Source: Lachnoclostridium sp. An138 (GTDB taxonomy: Bacteria > Bacillota > Clostridia > Lachnospirales > Lachnospiraceae). Taken from it: 64,000 bases of DNA. The translations under genes and the position numbers were made by a program. Of this stretch, positions 24,703 to 33,706 are shown in pieces. Below the pieces are notes generated by a model. It was not told the origin of the DNA. It searched no databases and worked only from the letters and a program-made list of their open reading frames with translations. Each line of letters begins with the position of its first letter. The stretch's first letter is position 1. Location: the NCBI RefSeq assembly GCF_002160765.1, contig NZ_NFLF01000004.1:1-64000 (forward strand), given 5' to 3'.

Positions 24703-26589
24703 ATGAACAAAAAACAATCAAGACCTGAAGTGGGCATAGCCACAAAATTGATTAAAAGAGTCATTCGTTATATGCTCCATTATTATAAAATCCCGTTTCT
24801 GTTCGTCATTGCCTGTATTTTGATTACAGCCATCGCCACGGTTGTGGGGGCGACCTTCCCTCAGACCCTGGTGGACGATTATATTACGCCCATGCTGGCG
24901 AACGGCTCCAGAGATTTCAGCGGCCTGGCCGCAGATCTGGTCCGCCTGGCCTGCGTGATGGGGCTGGGCGTTATAACGGCGTTCACCTATAACCGGATTA
25001 TGGTCAATGTGAGCCAGGGAACTATGCTGCATTTAAGAGACGATCTGTTCCGGAGAATGGAATCTCTTCCCATCAAATATTTTGATACCCACGCCCACGG
25101 CGACATCATGTCCGTCTATACCAATGATGTGGATACTCTGCGGCAGCTGCTGAGCCAGAGTATTCCCCAGATTATCAACTCTGTCATCACCATGGCGGCG
25201 ACTCTTGTCACCATGATACTTCTGAATCCCGCGCTGACGGTTATTTCCATTCTGACGGCTGTGGTCATGCTTCTGGTGACCTCGACCTTTTCGAGACTGT
25301 CCGGAAAATATTACATCCGCCAGCAGATTGACCTGGGCGCGGTAGACGGCTTTATCGAGGAAATGCTGGACGGCCAGAAGGTGGTCAAGGTCTTCTGCCA
25401 TGAAGAGAAAGCCATGGATGACTTTCATAAGGTAAATGAGAAGCTTCGGGACAGCACAAATAAGGCCAACGGCTACGCAAACCTGCTGATGCCCGTAAAT
25501 GCCAATATCGGCTGGATCAGCTACGCGCTGGTGGCCATTGTGGGAGCCATTCTCGGTATCAACGGCCTGGCCGGCGTGACCATCGGTACTGTCGTTACCT
25601 TCGTGGGACTGAATAAGAGCTTCACAAACCCGATTACCCAGGTAAGCCAGCAGATCAACTTCGTGGTAAACGCGGCGGCCGGAGCCCAGCGTGTATTTGA
25701 TCTGATGGATCAGGAGCCGGAGAAGGATGAAGGCTATGTGGAGCTGGTGAATGTAAAGGAAGATGAAGACGGCAGTCTGACAGAATCCGCAGAACGCACA
25801 AATCTGTGGGCCTGGAAGCATCCGCACAAGGCGGACGGAACAGTTACGTACCGGAAGCTGGAAGGAGGCGTGGTGTTCGACGACGTGGATTTCGGCTACA
25901 CGGAAGACAAGATTGTGCTGCATCATATTACGCTGTACGCGAAGCCGGGACAGAAGATTGCCTTTGTAGGCGCTACAGGCGCGGGCAAGACCACGATTAC
26001 GAACCTGGTCAACCGGTTTTACGATATCGCGGACGGGAAAATCCGCTATGACGATATCAATATCAATAAGATCAAAAAGCCGGATCTGCGCCGCTCGCTG
26101 GGAATCGTGCTTCAGGATACCCACCTGTTTACCGGAACGGTCATGGACAATATCCGCTACGGCAAGATGGACGCCACCGACGAAGAATGCATCAAGGCCG
26201 CAAAGCTGGCCAACGCCGACGGCTTTATCCGCCGTCTGCCCGACGGCTATCAGACCATGCTGACTGGAGATGGAGCGAACTTAAGCCAGGGACAGCGCCA
26301 GCTTCTGGCCATCGCCCGCGCGGCTGTGGCAGATCCGCCTGCCCTGATCCTGGATGAGGCGACCTCTTCCATCGATACCCGTACCGAGAAGCTGGTGCAG
26401 GCCGGCATGGACGCGCTGATGAAGGGACGCACCACCTTTGTAATCGCCCACCGTCTGTCCACGGTCAAGAATTCGGACTGTATCATGGTAATGGAGCAGG
26501 GCCGGATCATCGAGCGCGGAACCCACGACGATCTGATTGCGCAGAAAGGAAAATATTACCAGCTGTATACCGGAAATTTTGCGGATTAG
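24703..26589 (+). CDS. ABC exporter half-transporter, canonical subunit (pair 2)
   Basis: The 628 residues are about 40 longer than usual because of an insertion between the membrane and ATPase domains (about residues 338-395, rich in Glu, Asp and Lys and containing NLWAWKHPHKADG). Walker A is GATGAGKTTITNL, the signature LSQGQRQLLAIARAA and Walker B ALILDEATSSIDTRTE, with catalytic Glu intact. AGGAGGAAAACAG precedes the ATG. Together with the preceding subunit it forms a heterodimeric exporter with a single catalytic site. Confidence 0.9.
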   Translation: MNKKQSRPEVGIATKLIKRVIRYMLHYYKIPFLFVIACILITAIATVVGATFPQTLVDDYITPMLANGSRDFSGLAADLVRLACVMGLGVITAFTYNRIMVNVSQGTMLHLRDDLFRRMESLPIKYFDTHAHGDIMSVYTNDVDTLRQLLSQSIPQIINSVITMAATLVTMILLNPALTVISILTAVVMLLVTSTFSRLSGKYYIRQQIDLGAVDGFIEEMLDGQKVVKVFCHEEKAMDDFHKVNEKLRDSTNKANGYANLLMPVNANIGWISYALVAIVGAILGINGLAGVTIGTVVTFVGLNKSFTNPITQVSQQINFVVNAAAGAQRVFDLMDQEPEKDEGYVELVNVKEDEDGSLTESAERTNLWAWKHPHKADGTVTYRKLEGGVVFDDVDFGYTEDKIVLHHITLYAKPGQKIAFVGATGAGKTTITNLVNRFYDIADGKIRYDDININKIKKPDLRRSLGIVLQDTHLFTGTVMDNIRYGKMDATDEECIKAAKLANADGFIRRLPDGYQTMLTGDGANLSQGQRQLLAIARAAVADPPALILDEATSSIDTRTEKLVQAGMDALMKGRTTFVIAHRLSTVKNSDCIMVMEQGRIIERGTHDDLIAQKGKYYQLYTGNFAD

Positions 26590-26633
26590 TTTACAAACTG
26601 ATTTTGCGAGACAGTGTTCCGCACAATAATCAA

Positions 26634-26666
26634 GGCGGGAAAGCCCCAAGAAGGCTTCCCGCCGTT
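26634..26666 (+). terminator. Terminator after ABC pair 2
   Basis: GGCGGGAA-GCC pairs with GGCTTCCCGCC, followed by GTTTC. The T tract is short. Confidence 0.55.
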
Positions 26667-26847
26667 TCAATTCCCGCAAACAAGTATCCGCATGGATGTG
26701 GATTTGAAGACATAGGCGCAGAGAAATGGCTGCTGCCGTGCCGGAACATATTGTGGCTCTGCCACCGTATAGGGAAACCTGTACGGCGGTTTTGCTGTAA
26801 TGGAAAAAGTTCTGTATATCTGAAATTAAATATTTTCGTGATGATGG

Positions 26848-26876
26848 TTGTAATTTTGACGGAAGCAGAATATAAT
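26848..26876 (+). promoter_or_regulatory. Promoter of the DUF4143 ATPase gene
   Basis: TTGTAA, 17 bases and TATAAT. The -10 box overlaps the first of three direct repeats. Confidence 0.5.
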
Positions 26877-26953
26877 AAAAATGTGATCGCAATACACAAA
26901 AACTTTAATAAAAATGTGATTTTAATGCATGTATATATTAATAAAAGCGTGAA
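26873..26953 (+). repeat. Three direct repeats with 33-base period before the ATPase gene
   Basis: TAATAAAAATGTGAT occurs at 26873-26887 and 26906-26920, and a diverged copy (TAATAAAAGCGTGAA) at 26939-26953. The start-to-start spacing is exactly 33 bases each time, about three helical turns. They lie between the -10 box and the ribosome site and could be operator sites. Confidence 0.5.
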
Positions 26954-26964
26954 GGAGTGTGTAT

Positions 26965-28311
26965 ATGGAACGACTGATTATGAAGAAGCTGCTGGACTGG
27001 AAAAATTCTCCTTACCGCAAACCGCTGATCTTAAAGGGTGTGCGCCAGGTGGGTAAGACCTGGGTTCTCAAAGAATTCGGCAGGCGCTATTATGAGAATA
27101 CAGCTTATTTTAACTTTGATGAGAACGAAGAGTACAAGCAGTTTTTCGAGACTACCAAGGATGTGGATCGTATTTTGCAAAATCTGATGCTGGCCAGCGG
27201 TCAGAAGATTGTACCGGAAAAGACCCTCATTATTTTTGACGAAGTGCAGGACTGTCCCAAGGTTATCAACTCTATGAAGTATTTCTGCGAGAATGCTCCG
27301 CAGTATCACATGGCCTGTGCCGGTTCTCTGCTGGGGATTGCTTTGGCCAGGCCATCTTCCTTCCCGGTGGGCAAGGTCAACTTCATGCAGATCGACCCTA
27401 TGACCTTCACGGAATTCCTGCTTGCCAATGGTGACGGAAATCTGGCGGAGTATCTGGAGGGCGTGGATACCATCGAGCCGATTCCTGACGCCTTTTTCAA
27501 TCCTCTCTATGAGAAGCTCAAGATGTACTATGTCACCGGGGGAATGCCGGAACCTGTGCTTATGTGGACGGAAGCGCGGGACGTCTCCGCCATGCAGGAA
27601 GCCCTGTCTGATATTATTGGCGCCTATGAGCGTGACTTTGCAAAACACCCCAATGTCAGTGAGTTTCCGAAGATATCGATGATCTGGAAGTCCATCCCGT
27701 CCCAGCTGGCAAGGGAGAATAAGAAGTTTCTCTACAGGGTGGTCAAAGAGGGCGCAAGAGCCCGTGAATACGAGGACGCCCTGCAGTGGCTGGTGGATGC
27801 CCGGCTGGTGCATAAGGTCTACCGCAGCACCGCTCCCGGCCTGCCCATGTCTGCCTATGATGATCTGTCCGCATTTAAGATTTATCTGGTGGATGTGGGT
27901 TTGCTCCGCCGTCTGTCCCAGCTGGCCCCTACAGCCTTCGGTGAGGGCAGTCGCCTGTTCACCGAGTTCAAGGGCGCACTGACTGAGAACTTTGTTCTGC
28001 AAACCCTGGTTACGCAGTTTGAAGCAGCTCCCCGGTATTGGAACCAGAGTAATCCGCCCTATGAAGTGGATTTTCTGGTTCAGCGTGAAAATGATATTTT
28101 TCCTGTGGAGGTCAAATCTGAGGCGAATACCACCAGCAGAAGCCTCCGGAAATTCAAAGAACTGTTCCCGGATCAGACCAGGCTCCGTATCCGGTTTTCT
28201 TTGAATAATTTGAAGCTGGACGATGATGTTCTGAATATTCCCTTATTTATGGCTGACCAGGTGAACCGGCTCATTGGGCTGGCGCTGGAACAGCGGCAGG
28301 TTTTTCTTTAA
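26965..28311 (+). CDS. AAA-type ATPase with DUF4143 domain
   Basis: The 448 residues have an N-terminal P-loop ATPase (Walker A GVRQVGKTWVLK near residue 25, Walker B TLIIFDEVQDCPK near 90) and a C-terminal DUF4143 domain with a PD-(D/E)xK-like stretch (YEVDFLVQ, then FPVEVKSE). Such proteins are numerous in gut anaerobes. Roles in DNA handling or in toxin-like systems have been suggested, but none is established. GAAGGAG lies 7 bases before the ATG. Three 33-base-spaced repeats in the leader suggest dedicated control. It appears to be a single-gene unit. Confidence 0.88.
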   Translation: MERLIMKKLLDWKNSPYRKPLILKGVRQVGKTWVLKEFGRRYYENTAYFNFDENEEYKQFFETTKDVDRILQNLMLASGQKIVPEKTLIIFDEVQDCPKVINSMKYFCENAPQYHMACAGSLLGIALARPSSFPVGKVNFMQIDPMTFTEFLLANGDGNLAEYLEGVDTIEPIPDAFFNPLYEKLKMYYVTGGMPEPVLMWTEARDVSAMQEALSDIIGAYERDFAKHPNVSEFPKISMIWKSIPSQLARENKKFLYRVVKEGARAREYEDALQWLVDARLVHKVYRSTAPGLPMSAYDDLSAFKIYLVDVGLLRRLSQLAPTAFGEGSRLFTEFKGALTENFVLQTLVTQFEAAPRYWNQSNPPYEVDFLVQRENDIFPVEVKSEANTTSRSLRKFKELFPDQTRLRIRFSLNNLKLDDDVLNIPLFMADQVNRLIGLALEQRQVFL

Positions 28312-28419
28312 TGAAAATGCCTCCTCTGCAAACCCGCAGGTTTTCACTGACCAACACATTGTTTCTTCTATAAAAAGAAGAAAAAGCCTATAATAACAGT
28401 CAGGAAGGAGATGCGGATC

Positions 28420-29565
28420 ATGCAGAAATTTGTATATGAATACGCGACAAAAGTTTATTTCGGCGAGGGAGCAGCGAGAGAGCATCTGGCGGAAGCTGTT
28501 TCCGGATATGGGAAAAATGTAATGCTGGCCTACGGCGGCGGTTCCGTAAAGAAAAACGGAATCTACGATGAGCTGAAGACGATCCTGGAGAACGCGGGCA
28601 AGACCGTGACAGATTTCTCCGGCATCATGTCGAATCCCACCTACGTAAAGGTGCAGGAGGGCGCAAAACTGGCAAAGGAGCAGAAGATTGATTTCATTCT
28701 GGCTGTGGGCGGCGGCTCCGTTATTGACTGCTGCAAGATCGTGGCGGCTCAGGCAAAGACGGACAAAGATCTCTGGGAGATGGAGATGACAGAGCATCAG
28801 TTTCCTACAGAAGTGCTTCCCATGGGCGCGGTGGTGACGGCTTCCGGTACGGGAGCGGAGATGAACGGCGGGGCCGTGATCACCAACGAGGAGAAAATCA
28901 TCAAGGCCGGCATGGCAGCGGCGGCTCCCAGGTTTGCCATTCTGGACCCGGAGTACACCATGTCCCTGCCTCATATGCAGGTGATTTCCGGAGCCTTTGA
29001 CACCTTAAGCCATGCCATGGAGACTTACTTCGGAAATTCTGACCAGGATAACGTATCGGATGACGTAGCCCTTGCGATCATGCGCAATACAGTGGTAAAT
29101 ATGCGCCGTCTTCTGAAGAATATCAATGACATTCAGGCCCGGAGCAACCTGATGTGGGACTCCGCAATGGCGGAGAACGGAATCCTGAAAGTGGGCAGAG
29201 TCACAGACTTCCAGGCTCATCAGCTGGAGCATCAGCTTGGAGCCTATACGGACTGCAACCACGGACAGGGACTGGCCGTGATCCATCCGGCTTATTACCG
29301 TCATATTGTAAAGGACGCAAAGGAGAAATTCGAGCGGTTCGGCAAAGAGGTCTTCGGCGTGGAAAGCGCCGGGGAGAGCTTGGAGGCTCTTGCGGCCTTT
29401 ATCAAAGAATGCGGACTTCCCACAAAGATGGGTGAGCTTCGCTCGAAGACCGAGATCACGCCGGAGCTTTTAAAGAATGTGGCAGATACCTGCAATGTGA
29501 TCAAATGCAATCCGCGGGAACTTGGCCGCGATGAGATCTATGAGATTCTGATGGAATGTATGTAA
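28420..29565 (+). CDS. Iron-containing alcohol dehydrogenase
   Basis: The 381 residues belong to the Fe-dependent alcohol dehydrogenase superfamily (BdhA/YqhD-like). The NAD(P)-binding GGGSVIDCCKIVAAQ, the PMGAVVTASGTGAEMNGGAV segment and the metal ligands (the Asp of GAFDTLSHAMETYF with its histidine, then HQLEHQLGAYTDCNHGQGLAV) are all present. Likely substrates are butanal or other aldehydes. The ATG at 28420 fits AAGGAG 10 bases upstream; an ATG at 28411 abuts the ribosome site. A TATAAT lies near 28390. It is monocistronic. Confidence 0.92.
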   Translation: MQKFVYEYATKVYFGEGAAREHLAEAVSGYGKNVMLAYGGGSVKKNGIYDELKTILENAGKTVTDFSGIMSNPTYVKVQEGAKLAKEQKIDFILAVGGGSVIDCCKIVAAQAKTDKDLWEMEMTEHQFPTEVLPMGAVVTASGTGAEMNGGAVITNEEKIIKAGMAAAAPRFAILDPEYTMSLPHMQVISGAFDTLSHAMETYFGNSDQDNVSDDVALAIMRNTVVNMRRLLKNINDIQARSNLMWDSAMAENGILKVGRVTDFQAHQLEHQLGAYTDCNHGQGLAVIHPAYYRHIVKDAKEKFERFGKEVFGVESAGESLEALAAFIKECGLPTKMGELRSKTEITPELLKNVADTCNVIKCNPRELGRDEIYEILMECM

Positions 29566-29673
29566 CGCAGGCTTTCATAGATACTTTTCTATCTACCGGC
29601 GGGAAGAGGAGAGGTTCGTCTATCAGCCGGGAAGCGTCTGCCGGGGCAAAGCGCCTGTTCCACGAAAAAAGAG

Positions 29674-29702
29674 TTGCAATCATGGGGCTTTGATTATACA
29701 AT
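29674..29702 (+). promoter_or_regulatory. Promoter before the phospholipase D gene
   Basis: TTGCAA, 17 bases and TACAAT. Transcription would start at about 29709, exactly at the terminator-like hairpin. Confidence 0.45.
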
Positions 29703-29708
29703 ACTGTT

Positions 29709-29749
29709 CGGAGAGGAATCCATTCTGCAAGACTCCTCTCCGGATTTTT
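29709..29749 (+). terminator. Terminator between adh and the phospholipase D gene
   Basis: CGGAGAGGA pairs with TCCTCTCCG, followed by ATTTTT. It can end the dehydrogenase mRNA or act as an attenuator for the downstream gene. Confidence 0.65.
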
Positions 29750-29787
29750 ATGTGGAAAACCAAGGCAGAACAGTGTAGAGAAGACGG

Positions 29788-31236
29788 ATGAGGAAAAGAC
29801 CTATGATACGATTTTTCAAGCGGCATAAGATCACCTGCCTGCTGCTGTTTATACTGGCTTATCTGATTATGGGGGCTGTGGCTCCTTTTTTCGCGTATCC
29901 GAAGATTGACGGGAATACAGCCGGCGGGTTCGGTTCAAAAAGCTTCCGCATGAATGGAACAGGGCCGGAACGGACCGCTCTCCTGGAGACGAATATGAGC
30001 GCCTGGGAAGAGCGTATGCGGCTTTTAAGCCAGGCGGAGGACCGCATTATTCTCTCCACCTTTGACATGAGAGAAGGCGAAAGCACCAGGGATATCCTGG
30101 CGGTTCTTCAGGAAAAAGCAGATGAAGGCGTGAAGATCCGGATTCTGGTGGACGGAGTCAGCGGCGCGGTCCGCATGGAAGGCAGAGAGCTATTCTATGC
30201 CCTGTCGTCCCACCCGAATGTGGAGATCCGCATCTACAACCCGTTAAATCTTCTGACTCCCTGGAAACTGATGGGGCGGATGCATGACAAGTATGTGATC
30301 GTGGATGAAAAAGCCTATCTTCTGGGCGGACGCAACACCTTTGATTACTTTATCGGAAATTATACGGATGAGAATGTAAGCTATGACCGGGAGGTTCTGG
30401 TCTATAATACGGAGCCGGGAAATCCCGACACCTCTTTAAAAGAGCTGGAAGCTTATTTTGAAGGAGTCTGGAATCTGGACATCTGCAAACCCTTCCATGA
30501 TAATGAGGCGCTGGCCAAAAAGAAGAAAGTCAAAGAAGAAAAGACGTTTCTGAAAGAACGGTACGCTTCCCTGACTGCGGAATATCCGGAATTGTTCGAT
30601 GGCTCCTGGGATTATGAGGCGCATACCTATGAGTCAGGAAAGATTACGCTGCTGTCCAATCCTACACACCCTTATGGGAAAGAACCGGTGCTCTTTTATG
30701 AGCTGACAGAGCTGATGGGACAGGCCCGGGAACGAGTGATTTTTCAGTCTCCCTATGTCGTCTGCAACTCCTGGATGTATGAGCGCCTGACAGAGCTTGG
30801 CGATAAGGTCCCGGATATCCGGATTCTGCTGAATTCTGTGGAAAATGGAGATAATTTTGTGGCTTCCAGCGATTATCTGCGCCATAAAGATAAGGTGGTC
30901 GCTACAGGAATCCCCCTTTATGAATACGACGGCGGCATCTCCAACCACGGGAAGAGCGCGCTGATTGACGGGGATTTATCTGTGATAGGCTCCTATAATC
31001 TGGATTTGCGCAGCACCTATGTGGACACGGAGCTGATGCTTGTGGTGCAGAGCGAGGAACTGAATCAGGAGCTGGAGGGATATCTGATGGCCATGCAGGA
31101 GGATTCCAGAAAAATCATTGACGCAGACACCTATGAAGCTCCGGAGCATCTGGAGATCCAGACCGCGCCGCTGATGAAGCGGATCGCCTGGGCTGTCTTC
31201 GGCTTTGTGGTCCAGCCCTTCCGGTGTCTGGTCTGA
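29788..31236 (+). CDS. Phospholipase D family protein, cardiolipin synthase-like
   Basis: The 482 residues start with a membrane anchor (about 15-33) and contain two HKD motifs: GRMHDKYVIVDEKAYLLGGRN near residue 168 and SNHGKSALIDGDLSVIGSYN near 395. Two such motifs form one active site in the phospholipase D superfamily. Bacterial relatives make cardiolipin or cleave phosphodiesters. The single anchor, with the catalytic part outside, is more like secreted PLD proteins than classic Cls, which has two N-terminal helices. An alternative ATG lies 15 bases downstream. Confidence 0.88.
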   Translation: MRKRPMIRFFKRHKITCLLLFILAYLIMGAVAPFFAYPKIDGNTAGGFGSKSFRMNGTGPERTALLETNMSAWEERMRLLSQAEDRIILSTFDMREGESTRDILAVLQEKADEGVKIRILVDGVSGAVRMEGRELFYALSSHPNVEIRIYNPLNLLTPWKLMGRMHDKYVIVDEKAYLLGGRNTFDYFIGNYTDENVSYDREVLVYNTEPGNPDTSLKELEAYFEGVWNLDICKPFHDNEALAKKKKVKEEKTFLKERYASLTAEYPELFDGSWDYEAHTYESGKITLLSNPTHPYGKEPVLFYELTELMGQARERVIFQSPYVVCNSWMYERLTELGDKVPDIRILLNSVENGDNFVASSDYLRHKDKVVATGIPLYEYDGGISNHGKSALIDGDLSVIGSYNLDLRSTYVDTELMLVVQSEELNQELEGYLMAMQEDSRKIIDADTYEAPEHLEIQTAPLMKRIAWAVFGFVVQPFRCLV

Positions 31237-31347
31237 ATCTGGCCTGAAAATACTTGCAGGAAGCTGCGGAATCAGTTACTATGACAGAAGAGTTCTATGC
31301 CCGGCGGATCTGCGGGGCGTGATATTGGAAAGTATGAGGAAAGAGAC

Positions 31348-32787
31348 ATGAGCAATTACGCGGAAATTCAGGCTCTGGCTCCGGCTGCGGAGCCGGAGCG
31401 CCAGTACTATTTTATAGAGGTATGTAGACGGAAGGTGCAGGAGGAAAGCAGGAGGCTTGGCCGCCCGCTGACTTTCTGCGTGACGACCTTCGGCTGCCAG
31501 ATGAATGCCCGGGACTCCGAGAAGCTTGCCGGAATTCTGGAGCAGGCAGGCTATCAGCCGGCAGAGGCGGAGACAGCTGATTTTATAATTTACAATACCT
31601 GCACGGTCCGGGAAAACGCCAACCTGAAAGTGTACGGTCATCTTGGGCTTTTAAAACACCGGAAAAAGGAACGGCCGGGCCTTCGCATCGCGCTCTGCGG
31701 CTGTATGATGCAGGAACCGGAGGTCATTGAGAAGCTGAAAAAAAGCTACCGTTTTGTGGATCTGATCTTCGGCACCCACAATATTTTCAAATTCGCAGAG
31801 CTTCTGGCTGAGAGTCTGGAATGCGGAGGACAGATCATAGATATCTGGAAGGGAACCGATCAGATCGTGGAGGATCTGCCCGTGGAGCGGAAATACTCCT
31901 TTAAATCCGGAGTCAATATCATGTTTGGCTGCAATAATTTCTGCAGCTACTGTATCGTTCCCTATGTACGCGGTCGGGAACGAAGCCGGAGACCGGAGGA
32001 CATTCTAAAGGAAATCCGAACCCTGGCGGCGGACGGCGTGACAGAAATCATGCTGCTTGGCCAGAATGTGAATTCCTACGGAAAGACTCTGGAGGAACCC
32101 CTCTCCTTTGCGGAGCTTCTGAAAAAAGTGGAAGAGATCGAGGGAATCCGCCGGATTCGGTTCATGACCTCTCACCCGAAGGATCTCTCAGACGAGCTGA
32201 TTGAAGCCATGAAAGCTTCAAAGAAAATCTGCCGCCACCTGCATCTGCCTCTGCAGTCGGGAAGCACCCGGATTCTGAAGGCCATGAACCGGCGGTATAC
32301 CAAGGAGCAGTATCTGGAACTTGCAGGAAAGATCCGAAGAGAAATTCCGGATATTTCTCTGACCACAGATATCATCGTGGGTTTTCCGGGAGAGACAGAG
32401 GAGGATTTTCTGGATACGCTGGATGTGGTGCGCCAGGTGCGCTATGACAATGCCTACACCTTTATCTATTCCAAGAGAACCGGGACTCCGGCAGCAGCCA
32501 TGGAGGATCAGGTGCCGCCGGAGGTGACAAAGGATCGGTTTGACCGGCTGCTGGCCCTGGTGCAGGAACAGGCAAAAGAGCAGACTGCCCGGTTTGCCGG
32601 AACTGTGCAGGAGGTACTGGCGGAGGAGGTAAATGATCATAAGCCCGGTTACCTGACCGGAAGAATGAGCAATAATCTTCTGGTCCATTTTCCGGGAGAC
32701 GCTTCCCGGATCGGAGAGTACCTTACCGTACGGCTGGAGGAATGTAAGGGCTTCTATTATATGGGGACCGTGATAACGTCATCTTAA
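31348..32787 (+). CDS. miaB: tRNA-2-methylthio-N6-dimethylallyladenosine synthase
   Basis: The 479 residues have the three MiaB parts. The N-terminal UPF0004 domain carries three cysteines (FGCQMNARDSE, NTCTVREN, CGCMMQE) for the auxiliary cluster. The radical SAM domain contains CNNFCSYCIVPYVRG (CxxxCxxC). The C-terminal TRAM domain binds RNA. It adds a methylthio group to i6A37 of tRNAs reading UNN codons. About 50 residues precede the first cysteine motif, longer than in E. coli but usual in Clostridia. GAGGAAAGAG precedes the ATG at 31348, and a terminator follows. Confidence 0.95.
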   Translation: MSNYAEIQALAPAAEPERQYYFIEVCRRKVQEESRRLGRPLTFCVTTFGCQMNARDSEKLAGILEQAGYQPAEAETADFIIYNTCTVRENANLKVYGHLGLLKHRKKERPGLRIALCGCMMQEPEVIEKLKKSYRFVDLIFGTHNIFKFAELLAESLECGGQIIDIWKGTDQIVEDLPVERKYSFKSGVNIMFGCNNFCSYCIVPYVRGRERSRRPEDILKEIRTLAADGVTEIMLLGQNVNSYGKTLEEPLSFAELLKKVEEIEGIRRIRFMTSHPKDLSDELIEAMKASKKICRHLHLPLQSGSTRILKAMNRRYTKEQYLELAGKIRREIPDISLTTDIIVGFPGETEEDFLDTLDVVRQVRYDNAYTFIYSKRTGTPAAAMEDQVPPEVTKDRFDRLLALVQEQAKEQTARFAGTVQEVLAEEVNDHKPGYLTGRMSNNLLVHFPGDASRIGEYLTVRLEECKGFYYMGTVITSS

Positions 32788-32808
32788 ATCAACCTTTTAT
32801 ATATTCCA

Positions 32809-32842
32809 GGCCGGGAGCCGGACAGCCGGAGCCCGGCCTTTT
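32809..32842 (+). terminator. Terminator after miaB
   Basis: GGCCGGG pairs with CCCGGCC, followed by TTTT. Confidence 0.75.
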
Positions 32843-32845
32843 CAG

Positions 32846-32874
32846 GTGACAGCCGGAATGGATTATGTTATAAT
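32846..32874 (+). promoter_or_regulatory. Promoter of the four-gene operon 32957-36163
   Basis: GTGACA, 17 bases and TATAAT, directly after the miaB terminator. Confidence 0.6.
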
Positions 32875-32956
32875 AAAATTCTGAAGAAAAGCCGGGGTCA
32901 GCGTGCCGGACCTGCCGTCCTGACCGCTGACACTGAAGAGAAACGAGGACACGTAT

Positions 32957-33706
32957 ATGGAAATGAAGCGCTGCTGCCTGCGGTATCCCTATTTTTCCGT
33001 CAAGACACAGAACGGACTCTCATATGGCGGAAGCCAGACCTGGTGCAGTTCCCGCACGATGCAGAAATATGGCTGCGGGGTGGTCGCCATGGGGGATGTG
33101 CTTTTGTATATGGGAATCCACCGCCTTTCCTGCAGTACCGATCTGCAGTATGGAATTTTGAGAGAAGACGGAAATCTGTCATACCCCAGGTATGAGCGTT
33201 ACCTGCGGAAAATACGCAGAAGATATCTGGGCATTATTCCGGGCTTTGGGGTGCCAGGATTTCTGGTTCCCCACGCCATGAACCGCTACTTCCGCCATTA
33301 TAAGATGGATTTTCGGGCCCGATGGTGTATCAGCCATGAAAAGCTGTATTCACGTATAGAAGAAAGCCTGGCCAGGGATCTGCCGGTTCTTCTGGCTGTG
33401 GGCCAGAACATTCCGTTCTGGAGAAAACACAAGCTCTGTCTGTATCGTCAGGAGAACGGACTGTATTTTCCCGCCGCCGAGGTAAAGGCTCATTTTGTGG
33501 TGGTGACAGGACTGGAGAACGGCTATCTGCAGATCTCTTCCTGGGGAAAAGAATACTATATTTCCTGGCAGGAATTTGAAAAATACGTCAAAAAGTACAG
33601 CAGTTTTCTGGTCAGTAATATCTGTCTGATTACGGAAAAGAAAGCTTCAGAAAAGAAGAAAGGGAAAAAAGACGGCTTCTCCGGCGGAGAAGGAGGCGGA
33701 TTATGA
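32957..33706 (+). CDS. C39/papain-like fold protein of unknown function
   Basis: The 249 residues resemble the peptidase C39-like family. The motif YGCGVVAMGDVLLYMG has the nucleophile-type Cys at a helix start, and AHFVVVTGLENGYLQISSWG has His followed by the beta-hairpin that normally carries Asp or Asn; here Ser-Ser precedes WG. There is no signal peptide, so it should be cytoplasmic. The C-terminus is a lysine-rich tail. It leads an operon in which each gene overlaps the next by 4 bases. The substrate is unknown. Confidence 0.6.
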   Translation: MEMKRCCLRYPYFSVKTQNGLSYGGSQTWCSSRTMQKYGCGVVAMGDVLLYMGIHRLSCSTDLQYGILREDGNLSYPRYERYLRKIRRRYLGIIPGFGVPGFLVPHAMNRYFRHYKMDFRARWCISHEKLYSRIEESLARDLPVLLAVGQNIPFWRKHKLCLYRQENGLYFPAAEVKAHFVVVTGLENGYLQISSWGKEYYISWQEFEKYVKKYSSFLVSNICLITEKKASEKKKGKKDGFSGGEGGGL

